The position numbers were made by a program, and so were the translations under genes. The notes below the pieces were generated by a model. That model made no database searches and was not told the origin of the DNA. It was given only the letters and a program-made list of their open reading frames with translations. 64,000 nt of DNA, taken from NCBI RefSeq assembly GCF_963576615.1, contig NC_088715.1, forward strand, positions 57,533,302 to 57,597,301. The letters are read 5' to 3'. Shown here in pieces: positions 32,713-43,914 of this stretch. Source of the DNA: Watersipora subatra. Its lineage: Eukaryota; Bryozoa; Gymnolaemata; Cheilostomatida; Watersiporidae. How positions within the stretch are numbered: position 1 is the first letter of the stretch; each line of letters starts with the position of its first letter.

Positions 32713-35700
32713 ATGGATACACCACAACTACACTGCGTCACAGTCAATGTGAATGGAGTAGCTAAGTATGCGAAACGAAACCTAGTTGTTTCGGAATTAC
32801 GCAGAATCAAAGCAGATATTTTTTTTCTACAAGAAACCCACTGTAGAAACATTTCAGAGTGGGATGGCCCCTCCTTTTTCAGTTTTTTTTCCAACAGGTC
32901 CGCTGGATGCGGTTTTCTTTTTAGACCAGGACTAAATTTCACCACCCTGGCTCGCCGGTCAGACAGTGAGGGGAGGTACTGCGTTGTCGACATCAACCTG
33001 AGCGGACATAAGTTCCGTTTAGTAAACTTGTATGCCCCCAATGAGCCGCACAGGCGCAAGTCCTTTTTTGAGCAGGTTGTCCCGGAGCTTCTCGATTCCA
33101 GTTTTCACATTATACTAGCGGGTGACTTCAACTGCGTCGAATCGCGAGAGTTGGACACCCGAAACCACTCCCCTTTCTCCCAGTGCGAGGTGGGCGCCCA
33201 TCCCCTACAGAATTTATGTGAGAGCGTCGGTATGGTCGACATCTGGAGAAAACTAAACCCCAACAAAAAATCCTTCACTTGGTCCAACCGAAATGGTGAA
33301 CAGGCTAGTAGACTAGACAGGGTCTATGCAAATCCTGCGCTGGTGGACAGCTGCAATATCACCCTTTTTCCCTTTTCTGACCACTCTGTAGTAGAATTTT
33401 TTATTGAAACACCCGACTCTTCCCCCATCCCTGGAGGGACAAGACCCCCTCGGAGGCTGAACACTTCTGTTCTCGAGTGTGAAAATTACAAAGAGATCAT
33501 CACCAAACTTATCACTGATACGCGCACACTTAAGCTTGCTTTCCCGACAGTGAGTGAGTGGTGGGATGAGCTCAAACGGCGTGTCAAACACGAAACCATC
33601 AAGTTCTGCAGCCGGAGGAGGCGAATAGAAAGGGAGAGGGAGCATACGCTCAGGGAAGAACTAGAAAATCTAGAGCCTGCCGCCGACCAAGGGAGAGGTT
33701 CGGAAATTAGAGGGGAGTTGGTGTTTTTGAGCGAGAGCAAGGCGAGAGGCCTGGCGATTAGGGCCAGGGTCGACGCTGAACTTTTCGATGAAAAGTGCAC
33801 AAGTTTCTTTTTTTCCAGAATCAGAGAGCGCAGGGGGAAGAATGCGGTGGAAAGGGTGAGGGAGCATTTGGGGACAGTCGTTGAGGGGCCTCTGGAGGTG
33901 TCACGAGCCTTCCAGGGGTTCTACCAGCGACTGCACACAAAGAAAGACAACGACCCCCTTTTACAAGATTTCATTTTACGGGAAACGACACCACCCGAAG
34001 GGACCCTCTATGGCCCAGAAGAAATTTCATTTCACCAAGAAGACCTTGAGAAGGTTTTGAGAAACACTCGAACCAACAGGTCCCCTGGACCAGACGGCCT
34101 GCCGGCAGAGTTTTACAAGACCTTTTTTTCCGAACTCTGTGAAGACCTTTTGGATGTTTTTCGAGATATCAGAACAACAGGAGTTTTGCCACAGTCTATG
34201 AGGGAAGCGACTACAGTCTTAATTAAAAAGGCTGGCGACATTCTAGACATGGCAAACCAAAGGCCAATCTCACTTTTGAATAGTGACCTAAAACTCTTTT
34301 CAAAATACATCAATGAAATTTTTTTGACGGATGCACTCCAGCGGGTGGTGAGCCCAGAGCAGCTCTGTGGAGTGAAGGGGAGGTCGATGCAAGATGGGCT
34401 GGTGCTTGTCCGGGACTGCGTCCAGTACAGCCAAGAACGGAGAGTGTCGGGCTATCTTGTATCCCTTGACCAAAAGAAGGCTTTTGATATGGTGGACCAT
34501 GATTTCCTTTTTAAATCCATGCGAAAAATGGGCTTTCGAGACGGCATAGTGGAACTCATCAAAATTCTTTATTCCAACATTTCCACTAAAATACAGATAA
34601 ATGGCATTCTTTCAGAGCCGGTAAGGATCGAAAGAGGAGTGCGACAAGGCTGTCCGCTTTCCCCCTCTCTTTACATTTTGTACGCCCAAACTTTTCTAAA
34701 TTATTTTCGCCAGGGAGGAATGGAGGGTATCCCCCTACCAAACCACACTATGTTGAAAGTCTCCGCATACGCGGACGACCTCCTTTTTTTTTGCAGGGAC
34801 AAAGGGGATGTGACCAAAGTTTTTGATTTTTTTGAGAAAGTGAGGGAGGCCACAGGCAGCACGCTTAACATGGGGAAAACTTCGATACTTTCCCTGTTTC
34901 GCAGTGAACACATGGAGCATTTGGTGAGCTGCCTTAGGGTTTACGGTGTTCTTTTTACTAGCGGGCACTACAAGGAATCACTAAGAGCAAACGAAAGTGT
35001 CATGAACACAAAAGTGGCAGGGAAAATCGAGAAACTTTCTCGCCTTAACCTGTCACTCCCAGGGAAAGTACTTCTTGCGAATACTACCATTTTTCCCCTT
35101 CTTTATCATACCTGTTCAGTTTTTCTTCCTAGCAACCCTTTTTTCCAATCTATCGAAAGACAAATTTTTTCCTTTTTATGGAATGGTGGCAGGGAGGCCG
35201 TCGCGAGATCGCGAGTAGGCACGCCCAAAGAACTAGGAGGACTTGGCCTGGAAAGTATTCAGGCCAAGTGTCACGCTTTTTTCTTGACCCATAATTTTTT
35301 GAGACCCTCGAGTGAATCTTTTTCCCACCAGAGATCTGGGCTTTTCAGATTTTTTTTTGGCCTTCAAGGCAGACCACTGTCTCCTATCATATACAAAGTT
35401 TCTGAAGCACACAATGCCGAATTGTCCGGAGCCTACAGAACCTTACAGGAGCTGATAGAAAAGGTGAAGCTGAAAATGTTGGAGGTGATCCCATTAATCC
35501 CCTCAGTTCGCCAAGTTTATATATGGTTCAAAGGGGAACACCCCCTTCTCCAACTAAAACTCACGGGTTTGTCCATAAAAGAAACAGAAAGAAGAGGAAT
35601 TTTTGAGGTTTGGTGTAGCTCACAGGTGGGGACCAAAGCAAAATGCTTCATGTGGAGGCTGGCGATGGGAGGCCTGAAAACCGGGGATTTTGTGCAAAAG

Positions 35701-36117
35701 TACAAAATCCCAGGAATAAGGACAGAGTGTCAGTTTTGCAGGAGAGAGCTCGAGACGGTCATTCATCTTTTTTGCAGATGTCCCAGACTGGCCTTTTTGC
35801 GGGACAAACTGTCACATTTCGCTGGTTCACTCGACGCTGAAACAGGGGAAAGTGAGCTATTTTTTTGCACCGGCATAGTTGCCAAAGCCCCAATTTTTTG
35901 TGCTAAAACGCACATTTTTTCTGCAGTGGCAGAGGTATATGGAATCCTGTGGCAGTGCAGGAATGACATCCTTTTTCGGAGGAGTGGGGAAGAAAGGCTG
36001 GTAAAGCTGGAAGCCCTCACGGACCACATTTTGAAGAGGCGGAGAGAAAACCTCCCAGAAAGATTGATAGATCTCGCCAGAGATCGCGAGCAAGTGGCAA
36101 GAGTAATGCAGCAATGA
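32713..36117 (+). CDS. LINE B ORF2: APE endonuclease-reverse transcriptase, 1134 aa, intact
   Basis: The ATG at 32713 was chosen because MDTPQLHCVTVNVNG aligns with the LINE A start. The frame is open 180 bp further upstream, but that part is a T-rich linker with no conserved residues. Endonuclease residues seen are NVNG, E41 (QETH), GDFN at 137-140 and SDH at 222-224. The RT boxes are SPGPDGLPAEFYK, RQGCPLSP and YADD at 686-689. The C-terminal zinc motif is CQFCRRELETVIHLFCRC. ORF1 and ORF2 are separated by about 200 bp here, against 11 bp in LINEs A and D, which suggests a different way of starting ORF2 translation. Confidence 0.92.
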   Translation: MDTPQLHCVTVNVNGVAKYAKRNLVVSELRRIKADIFFLQETHCRNISEWDGPSFFSFFSNRSAGCGFLFRPGLNFTTLARRSDSEGRYCVVDINLSGHKFRLVNLYAPNEPHRRKSFFEQVVPELLDSSFHIILAGDFNCVESRELDTRNHSPFSQCEVGAHPLQNLCESVGMVDIWRKLNPNKKSFTWSNRNGEQASRLDRVYANPALVDSCNITLFPFSDHSVVEFFIETPDSSPIPGGTRPPRRLNTSVLECENYKEIITKLITDTRTLKLAFPTVSEWWDELKRRVKHETIKFCSRRRRIEREREHTLREELENLEPAADQGRGSEIRGELVFLSESKARGLAIRARVDAELFDEKCTSFFFSRIRERRGKNAVERVREHLGTVVEGPLEVSRAFQGFYQRLHTKKDNDPLLQDFILRETTPPEGTLYGPEEISFHQEDLEKVLRNTRTNRSPGPDGLPAEFYKTFFSELCEDLLDVFRDIRTTGVLPQSMREATTVLIKKAGDILDMANQRPISLLNSDLKLFSKYINEIFLTDALQRVVSPEQLCGVKGRSMQDGLVLVRDCVQYSQERRVSGYLVSLDQKKAFDMVDHDFLFKSMRKMGFRDGIVELIKILYSNISTKIQINGILSEPVRIERGVRQGCPLSPSLYILYAQTFLNYFRQGGMEGIPLPNHTMLKVSAYADDLLFFCRDKGDVTKVFDFFEKVREATGSTLNMGKTSILSLFRSEHMEHLVSCLRVYGVLFTSGHYKESLRANESVMNTKVAGKIEKLSRLNLSLPGKVLLANTTIFPLLYHTCSVFLPSNPFFQSIERQIFSFLWNGGREAVARSRVGTPKELGGLGLESIQAKCHAFFLTHNFLRPSSESFSHQRSGLFRFFFGLQGRPLSPIIYKVSEAHNAELSGAYRTLQELIEKVKLKMLEVIPLIPSVRQVYIWFKGEHPLLQLKLTGLSIKETERRGIFEVWCSSQVGTKAKCFMWRLAMGGLKTGDFVQKYKIPGIRTECQFCRRELETVIHLFCRCPRLAFLRDKLSHFAGSLDAETGESELFFCTGIVAKAPIFCAKTHIFSAVAEVYGILWQCRNDILFRRSGEERLVKLEALTDHILKRRRENLPERLIDLARDREQVARVMQQ

Positions 36118-36271
36118 AGGCTGAAAAAGACTCAACTTTCTCTGCCGATTACCCTCATCCTTTTTGCCTTTTTGTTAAATTTTGTGAGGTCAACTTTACT
36201 ACAGACCGCGAGGCACAAGTTTCCCTCTATATTTGCAAAGTTCTTTTTGTTTTCTTGGTTATTTTTTTACG

Positions 36272-36503
36272 GGCAGGCGAGGTTGCGTGTTGGTGTAGTC
36301 TGTCCGAGAGAGGAAGGTTCAACAGGCAACGTCTTCGAACCTTTCTCTCTGAAACCCCTCTGCTTCGGCGGAGGGGGTTTGAAGAGTGAACAATTAAAAC
36401 ACAAGTATATTCTTTTCACCTCTTTTCTGATGTATGAGTAGTTTTAGACCATTCGGTCCTTTTTGCTGACAAACTAGATTAATTTTCACTCTTCAAACAG
36501 GAG
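36272..36503 (+). other. LINE B structured 3' UTR
   Basis: GGCAGGCGAGGTTGCGTG is shared with LINE A. The basal stem (36307-36320 with 36337-36350) has 14 pairs including one G-U. A perfect 9-bp hairpin with a TTCG loop (36355-36363 with 36368-36376) directly adjoins the closing stem GTTTGAAGAGTGAA (36377-36390 with 36485-36498). AGGAG then precedes U2. Confidence 0.75.
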
Positions 36504-36655
36504 TATCTGTTCTAATCAGTTTAATATCTGATTCGCGGCGCATCGCGCCGCTACGATATTAATCTGATTTTTGGTACGAGATGGAGCGCGGAAGCTTGCT
36601 TCGGCTCCGTCACGGGTTGTCTCGGTATCGCAGTACCTCCGAGCACGGCCCACTC

Positions 36656-37950
36656 CCCTCGTCGGGAGGCACGAAATGAAAGATAAACTGAACCTACCTA
36701 CTCGCCTACCTACCTACCTACCTACCCACGCACCTACTCACGCACCTACCTACCCACGCACCTACCGGAAAAAAATCTTTTGCCGCGAGGCGGCGCTTTA
36801 AATTAACGCGCTTAGCGCGTAAATTCTTCCCGAAATCGCGAAAGTTACGACGCGGAGCGCGAGGGCGAGGGCGACAGCTCCGATTTTAACTAGGCGAAAA
36901 GCGTGAAAGCGAGGCGCCGGCGACGACGCGGGTGCTTCTTCGACGCCCGTTAGCCGCGCCGACTAGCGTTCGCCGCGATCGAGCGCCCGTTTCGCGCGCG
37001 TTCGGTTTCGACTAAGCGCTCAGCCGTCGCTGCGAAACTTTCGTCGCCGCCTCCGCCCTCGCCCTCTTTCCCCGGTCACGCGCTCGCGCGGCGCCAGCCC
37101 TTCGCCTACGTTTATTTCTATAGACGTTGGTTGTTGGGTGTTGGGGTGAGCGGGTGGCGAGCGGACAGACGAGAGACCGCAAAGGTTTCGTTCGGGGCGG
37201 AAATCGCCCGAGACGAACCGACCCGTTCTATCTACGCGCTTCTTTAGTAGTCGAAAACTACGAATAACGAAAACTTTTATCTACATTTGTATATATATAT
37301 AAGAAATAGCCTTAACGAACGGTGGGGAGGGGGAAGGCGAGAGGGGGACGACTTCGAAATAAAGACTAAGACGAATCGCCTCCTCGCTACTCTACCCGCG
37401 ACGAGATTAGAAGCGTTATGTACGTAACTAGCTAGGAGAAACGAAAAGGCTAGCGCGCGAATAAAGAAGACTTTTAAGTACATCTACGCGTATAGGCTTA
37501 ACGAAGAGGGGGAGACGACTTCGAAAGAGAAAGGCCGCTGAGAATAGCTTCGGTACTACCTACGACGAGATTAGAAGCGTTATTACGTAACTAGCTGGGA
37601 GAAGCGAATAGGCCGCACTCGGCGCGCGCGATTGCCGAAATCCTTAAATTACATCTATATCCTAAATAGAGTAAAGGCGAATCTAAAAGTTTTCTAAATA
37701 CGCCGAAGGGAGTTTAAAAGTTGGCGCCTCGGCGCCAGTTACCGAACGGGACGAGCGAGAGACCGACTCCGAACTAGTCGGGGGAAGCCGGACCGCTCCG
37801 GCGAGACGGTCGGACCGGAAAAAAAGCGACTAGCCTTCGGCCCCGGCGAAGCCTCTCGGTTCTTCGAGCGGCTCGCTCGCCCGAAACGCGGACACTCGCT
37901 CGGCGGCGAACCGGCCGCGACTGAGCGACGGACGGCCGTCAGGGCAATTT
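36656..37950 (+). repeat. U2 spacer, class III
   Basis: Class III lacks the GGGGTGTTC minisatellite (only GGTTGTTGGGTGTTGGGGTGAG remains), has a CCTA tract broken by CACGCACC units, a very short AT run and CGCGCTCGCGCGG in the middle. This one has a six-base GGGCGA duplication near 36860. The hairpin before the promoter is GGCGCC-TC-GGCGCC (37723-37736). Confidence 0.9.
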
Positions 37951-38139
37951 ATCGCTTCTCGGCCTATTGGCTAAGATCAAAGTGTAGTATCTGTTTTAAT
38001 CAGTTTAATATCTGATTCGCGGCGCATCGCGCCGCTACGATATTAATCTGATTTTTGGAACGAGATGGAGCGCGGAAGCTTGCTTCGGCTCCGTCACGGG
38101 TTGTCTCGGTATCGCAGTACCTCCGAGCACGGCCCACTC
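37951..38139 (+). ncRNA. U2: U2 snRNA copy 16, uninterrupted
   Basis: It is full length with GTAGTA and the Sm site intact. One change, CTGTTTTAATC for CTGTTCTAATC at 37996 (nt 46), lies next to the branch-pairing region in a normally invariant stretch and is shared with copy 17. It is possibly functional. Confidence 0.92.
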
Positions 38140-39432
38140 CCCTCGTCGGGAGGCACGAAACGAAAGATAAACTGAACCTACCTACTCGCCTACCTACCTA
38201 CCTACCTACCTACCCACGCACCTACTCACGCACCTACCTACCCACGCACCTACCGGAAAAAAATCTTTTGCCGCGAGGCGGCGCTTTAAATTAACGCGCT
38301 TAGCGCGTAAATTCTTCCCGAAATCGCGAAAGTTACGACGCGGAGCGCGAGGGCGACAGCTCCGATTTTAACTAGGCGAAAAGCGTGAGAGCGAGGCGCC
38401 GGCGACGACGCGGGCGCTTCTTCGACGCCCGTTAGCCGCGCCGACTAGCGTTCGCCGCGATCGAGCGCCCGTTTCGCGCGCGTTCGGTTTCGACTAAGCG
38501 CTCAGCCGTCGCTGCGAAACTTTCGTCGCCGCCTTCGCCCTCGCCCTCTTTCCCCGGTCACGCGCTCGCGCGGCGCCAGCCCTTCGCCTACGTTTATTTC
38601 TATAGACGTTGGTTGTTGGGTGTTGGGGTGAGCGGGTGGCGAGCGGACAGACGAGAGACCGCAAAGGTTTCGTTCGGGGCGGAAATCGCCCGAGACGAAC
38701 CGACCCGTTCTATCTACGCGCTTCTTTAGTAGTCGAAAACTACGAATAACGAAAACTTTTATCTACATTTGTATATATATATAAGAAATAGCCTTAACGA
38801 CCGGTGGGGAGGGGGAGGGCGAGGGGGGGACGACTTCGAAATAAAGACTAAGACGAATCGCCTCCTCGCTACTCTACCCGCGACGAGATTAGAAGCGTTA
38901 TGTACGTAACTAGCTAGGAGAAACGAAAAGGCTAGCGCGCGAATAAAGAAGACTTTTAAGTACATCTACGCGTATAGGCTTAACGAAGAGGGGGAGACGA
39001 CTTCGAAAGAGAAAGGCCGCTGAGAATAGCTTCGGTACTACCTACGACGAGATTAGAAGCGTTATTACGTAACTAGCTGGGAGAAGCGAATAGGCCGCAC
39101 TCGGCGCGCGCGATTGCCGAAATCCTTAAATTACATCTATATCCTAAATAGAGTAAAGGCGAATCTAAAAGTTTTCTAAATACGCCGAAGGGAGTTTAAA
39201 AGTTGGCGCCTCGGCGCCAGTTACCGAACGGGACGAGCGAGAGACCGACTCCGAACTAGTCGGGGGAAGCCGGACCGCTCCGGCGAGACGGTCGGACCGG
39301 AAAAAAAGCGACTAGCCTTCGGCCCCGGCGAAGCCTCTCGGTTCTTCGAGCGGCTCGCTCGCCCGAAACGCGGACACTCGCTCGGCGGCGAACCGGCCGC
39401 GACTGAGCGACGGACGGCCGTCAGGGCAATTT
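38140..39432 (+). repeat. U2 spacer, class III
   Basis: Nearly the same as the next spacer. Units 16-17 and 17-18 are both exactly 1482 bp, pointing to a recent duplication. Confidence 0.9.
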
Positions 39433-39621
39433 ATCGCTTCTCGGCCTATTGGCTAAGATCAAAGTGTAGTATCTGTTTTAATCAGTTTAATATCTGATTC
39501 GCGGCGCATCGCGCCGCTACGATATTAATCTGATTTTTGGAACGAGATGGAGCGCGGAAGCTTGCTTCGGCTCCGTCACGGGTTGTCTCGGTATCGCAGT
39601 ACCTCCGAGCACGGCCCACTC
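39433..39621 (+). ncRNA. U2: U2 snRNA copy 17, uninterrupted
   Basis: Same as copy 16, including T at nt 46 (39478). Confidence 0.92.
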
Positions 39622-40914
39622 CCCTCGTCGGGAGGCACGAAACGAAAGATAAACTGAACCTACCTACTCGCCTACCTACCTACCTACCTACCTACCCACG
39701 CACCTACTCACGCACCTACCTACCCACGCACCTACCGGAAAAAAATCTTTTGCCGCGAGGCGGCGCTTTAAATTAACGCGCTTAGCGCGTAAATTCTTCC
39801 CGAAATCGCGAAAGTTACGACGCGGAGCGCGAGGGCGACAGCTCCGATTTTAACTAGGCGAAAAGCGTGAGAGCGAGGCGCCGGCGACGACGCGGGCGCT
39901 TCTTCGACGCCCGTTAGCCGCGCCGACTAGCGTTCGCCGCGATCGAGCGCCCGTTTCGCGCGCGTTCGGTTTCGACTAAGCGCTCAGCCGTCGCTGCGAA
40001 ACTTTCGTCGCCGCCTTCGCCCTCGCCCTCTTTCCCCGGTCACGCGCTCGCGCGGCGCCAGCCCTTCGCCTACGTTTATTTCTATAGACGTTGGTTGTTG
40101 GGTGTTGGGGTGAGCGGGTGGCGAGCGGACAGACGAGAGACCGCAAAGGTTTCGTTCGGGGCGGAAATCGCCCGAGACGAACCGACCCGTTCTATCTACG
40201 CGCTTCTTTAGTAGTCGAAAACTACGAATAACGAAATCTTTTATCTACATTTGTATATATATATAAGAAATAGCCTTAACGACCGGTGGGGAGGGGGAGG
40301 GCGAGGGGGGGACGACTTCGAAATAAAGACTAAGACGAATCGCCTCCTCGCTACTCTACCCGCGACGAGATTAGAAGCGTTATGTACGTAACTAGCTAGG
40401 AGAAACGAAAAGGCTAGCGCGCGAATAAAGAAGACTTTTAAGTACATCTACGCGTATAGGCTTAACGAAGAGGGGGAGACGACTTCGAAAGAGAAAGGCC
40501 GCTGAGAATAGCTTCGGTACTACCTACGACGAGATTAGAAGCGTTATTACGTAACTAGCTGGGAGAAGCGAATAGGCCGCACTCGGCGCGCGCGATTGCC
40601 GAAATCCTTAAATTACATCTATATCCTAAATAGAGTAAAGGCGAATCTAAAAGTTTTCTAAATACGCCGAAGGGAGTTTAAAAGTTGGCGCTTCGGCGCC
40701 AGTTACCGAACGGGACGAGCGAGAGACCGACTCCGAACTAGTCGGGGGAAGCCGGACCGCTCCGGCGAGACGGGCGGACCGGAAAAAAAGCGACTAGCCT
40801 TCGGCCCCGGCGAAGCCTCTCGGTTCTTCGAGCGGCTCGCTCGCCCGAAACGCGGAAACTCGCTCAGCGGCGAACCGGCCGCGACTGAGCGACGGACGGC
40901 CGTCAGGGCAATTT
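39622..40914 (+). repeat. U2 spacer, class III
   Basis: The pre-promoter hairpin reads GGCGC-TTCG-GCGCC (40687-40700), a different loop but the same stem as in the neighbouring class III spacers. Confidence 0.9.
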
Positions 40915-41103
40915 ATCGCTTCTCGGCCTATTGGCTAAGATCAAAGTGTAGTATCTGTTCTAATCAGTTTAATATCTGATTCGCGGCGCATCGCGCCGCT
41001 ACGATATTAATCTGATTTTTGGAACGAGATGGAGCGCGGAAGCTTGCTTCGGCTCCGTCACGGGTTGTCTCGGTATCGCAGTACCTCCGAGCATGGCCCA
41101 CTC
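40915..41103 (+). ncRNA. U2: U2 snRNA copy 18, uninterrupted
   Basis: GTAGTA, CTGTTCTAATC and the Sm site all match the consensus. The only difference I see is GAGCATGGCC for GAGCACGGCC in the 3' terminal stem-loop. With copy 7 it is the best functional candidate. Confidence 0.94.
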
Positions 41104-42016
41104 CCCTCGTCGGGAGGCACGAAACGAAAGATAAACTGAACCTACCTACTCGCCTACCTACCTACCTACCCACGCACCTACTCACGCACCTACCTACCCA
41201 CGCACCTACCGGAAAAAAATCTTTTGCCGCGAGGCGGCGCTTTAAATTAACGCGCTTAGCGTGTAAATTCTTCCCGAAATCGCGAAAGTTACGACGCGGA
41301 GCGCGAGGGCGACAGCTCCGATTTTAACTAGGCGAAAAGTGTGAAAGCGAGGCGCCGGCGACGACGCGGGCGCTTCTTCGACGCCCGTTAGCCGCGCCGA
41401 CTAGCGTTCGCCGCGATCGAGCGCCCGTTTCGCGCGCGTTCGGTTTCGACTAAGCGCTCAGCCGTCGCTGCGAAACTTTCGTCGCCGCCTCCGCCCTCGC
41501 CCTCTTTCCCCGGTCACGCGCTCGCGCGGCGCCAGCCCTTCGCCTACGTTTATTTCTATAGACGTTGGTTGTTGGGTGTTGGGGTGAGCGGGTGGCGAGC
41601 GGACAGACGAGAGACCGCAAAGGTTTCGTTCGAACCGACCCGTTCTATCTACGCGCTTCTTTAGTAGTCGAAAACTACGAATAAGAAAACTTTTATCTAC
41701 ATATATATATATATATATAAGAAATAGCCTTAACAAATGGTGGGGAGGGGAGAGGGGGGACGACTTCGAAATAGAGACTAAGACGAATTGCCTCCTCGCT
41801 ACTCTACTCGCGACGAGATTAGAAGCGTTATTACGTAACTAGCTAGGAGAAACGAAAAGGCTAGCGCGCGAATAAAGAAGACTTTCAAGTACATCTACGC
41901 GTATGAGCTTAACGAAGAGAGGGAGACGACTTCGAAAGAGAAAGGCCGCTAAGAATAGCTTCGGTACTACCTACGACGAGATTAGAAGCGTTATTACGTA
42001 ACTTGCTAGGAGAAGC
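41104..42016 (+). repeat. U2 spacer, class III, right part missing
   Basis: It follows class III up to CTTGCTAGGAGAAGC and then stops. About 345 bp of spacer and promoter and U2 nt 1-37 are absent, replaced by LINE C. A short stretch near 41628 (GGGGCGGAAATCGCCCGAGACGA in its neighbours) is also missing. Confidence 0.85.
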
Positions 42017-42624
42017 ACATTTAGTTATAAATAGCTAATAGGCCTAGCTAGGTGATCGACCAGCACTTTAACTTTTCAGTTTATTTTGTGCTTTATATAA
42101 GACAGTCTTCCTAGTCCTCACGGGAGGCTGCCAGAAGCTTTTCTTCTAAACCGTTTGTTTGATAATAGAACTTACTAAACACTAATAACCACTGCTGCGC
42201 AACTAATCTCAAGCTTTTAGACTACAGCAAGTACAGTACACATTGTCTTGGTTAGTTTGCGTTGATAAACCAGTTTTTACCTTTCTAGGGCTCAGAGTTA
42301 TAGCACCTCACAATAATATCGCTTGTCCCTTCTTTCTTTAGCAGTTTCACTAAACTGCTCAGGTGGAAATTTCAGCCCACTTGTTGCATAACTTTAAATA
42401 TATATATGTTAAATACGACACATTAAACATCATACACACAATAATCAAGCACATTGAACTGCACAGCTCAGCTGTCTTTCAACTTTGTTAAAAGCTTGTA
42501 GTCCTGTGGCACCAACTTCTTGCCTAAACATTTCCTTTTTGCAAACGCCACTCGACACACTTTTTATTCTTAACCAACAAAATTCGTTAATTTTTGCTTC
42601 TTGTACCCTCATGCGAAAGCTAAG

Positions 42625-43914
42625 ATGAAGATTTTTACAGCTTTTATAGCTAAAGTTTTCAAAAGCCAGAAAGAGTTTTTTTCAAAGTTTCAAGCAGTGG
42701 GAACTGACTTAAGTACGGTCAGGGCAGTCATCAACGGTCCAAAAGGCTTAGAAGTCACTTTTTTGAAAGAGTCGAGCCTTCTTTCCTTCTTAGAAAAAGC
42801 CCCGACGGATTGGGGTGTATCTAGCGAGATATCCCAAGAGGTGGTAGTAACTCTCGCTCCTAAAGTAGGTTCAGGTCATGCTACAGTAGCTGACAGTGCA
42901 GTTTGGGGTGCGCTTTCCAAGTTTGGAAAAATAAAAGAAGGGAGAAGGTTGTTTTACTCAGATTTTCCTCATATTGAAAATGGAGTTAGACAGCTCAAGA
43001 TGAAAGTAGAGAAATCCCTTCCCGGGAGCATTCACTTTGGGCGGGCTAGTTTTCAGCTTCAGCACAGAGGGCAACGAAGGGAATGCCACAGGTGCAAGAG
43101 CACAACACATTTAGCTGCTCAATGCACCGTGCTGATTTGTTACAAATGCAGAGCAGTGGGCCACAAAGCAGAGTCTTGCACAGAACAGCTGAAATGCGTA
43201 GTTTGTGGGCAGGAAGGACATGCATACTTTGCATGCCCTTCATCTCTGGCCCTAAAAGTTTCATTGGGAAATTCCTGGTCTAGAGCAGAAGAGAACCGTG
43301 ATGCTGAACAGAGAAAAGAAACGGACCATATGTCAGACAGTCAGCTCCTGTCAACCGCAGTCTCCCATGAAGAAACAGAGAACGAGACGAACAGACAAGC
43401 AAATGAAGAGAATCTTCTGGCACAGAAGGCAAATACCAGCCCAATAAGTCTGCCGAGTGAAGAAGACCTCAATGACAGCCAGCTGCAAAGAGCAGCTGAG
43501 CAAGCATCTCAATCGCTGCAGAGAGTGCAAGGCGCAAAGGTTGACTCCCAACGATGTCTGGATAGCCTGTCAGAGTTGTCAGAGGAGTGTAACTTGGTGG
43601 TCGATGAGAGTCAGGAAGTCGAGGAATGTGACTCTTCAAACACAACTAGCTCAGAGACAAACAGATTGAGCCAAGAGATTTTTGGTACAGACCTAAGCTC
43701 AACATCTAGCTCACCGGTCTCAGTTTCACCCGTTTCGGTAAAAAGTGAGTCCAACAGAGAAGAGTCAGCATCGCCAGTACACCTTTCCCAGAGCACACCC
43801 CTAGCTGCTCAGAAAACAAGAAGTGCAAGCAACCAGAAAGCTAATAGCAAAGCCAACAGCAAAGCCTCCTCTAAGGAGAAGAAAAAGAGTAAACGGACTG
43901 GACGGGCAAAGTAA
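42625..43914 (+). CDS. LINE C ORF1: CCHC RNA-binding protein, 429 aa
   Basis: I chose the ATG at 42625; the frame continues upstream only from a TTG. The N-terminal RRM-like region (KIFTAFIAKVF onward) aligns with that of LINEs A, B and D. The knuckles are CHRCKSTTHLAAQC, CYKCRAVGHKAESC and CVVCGQEGHAYFAC. The C-terminal half is about 90 residues longer than in the other families, rich in Ser, Glu and Gln, and ends in a Lys-rich segment. The frame is unbroken although ORF2 is damaged. Confidence 0.87.
   Translation: MKIFTAFIAKVFKSQKEFFSKFQAVGTDLSTVRAVINGPKGLEVTFLKESSLLSFLEKAPTDWGVSSEISQEVVVTLAPKVGSGHATVADSAVWGALSKFGKIKEGRRLFYSDFPHIENGVRQLKMKVEKSLPGSIHFGRASFQLQHRGQRRECHRCKSTTHLAAQCTVLICYKCRAVGHKAESCTEQLKCVVCGQEGHAYFACPSSLALKVSLGNSWSRAEENRDAEQRKETDHMSDSQLLSTAVSHEETENETNRQANEENLLAQKANTSPISLPSEEDLNDSQLQRAAEQASQSLQRVQGAKVDSQRCLDSLSELSEECNLVVDESQEVEECDSSNTTSSETNRLSQEIFGTDLSSTSSSPVSVSPVSVKSESNREESASPVHLSQSTPLAAQKTRSASNQKANSKANSKASSKEKKKSKRTGRAK

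Larger units (their letters stand above)
31182..36503 (+). mobile_element. LINE B: second U2-targeting Tx1-type family, apparently intact
   Basis: This element is about 5322 bp. Both reading frames are open, and the 5' and 3' ends lie at the expected U2 positions. The proteins are clearly related to those of LINE A but much diverged, and base use is less GC-rich with many T runs. The 5' UTR keeps the CCTGCCCACT/AGTG-C-GGCAGG hairpin (31356-31365 with 31372-31382) followed by CCAGGTAT. The 3' UTR keeps the LINE A structure. Of the four LINEs here it is the best candidate for a copy still able to move. Confidence 0.88.
31155..36655 (+). pseudogene. U2: U2 snRNA copy 15, split by LINE B
   Basis: The 5' piece is 31155 to about 31181 and the 3' piece 36504-36655. 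The 5' junction reads GGCAAAGATAAAG where U2 has GGCTAAGATCAAAG, so U2 may run four bases further with a one-base deletion. The 3' half has GGTACGAG for GGAACGAG just after the Sm site. Confidence 0.9.
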
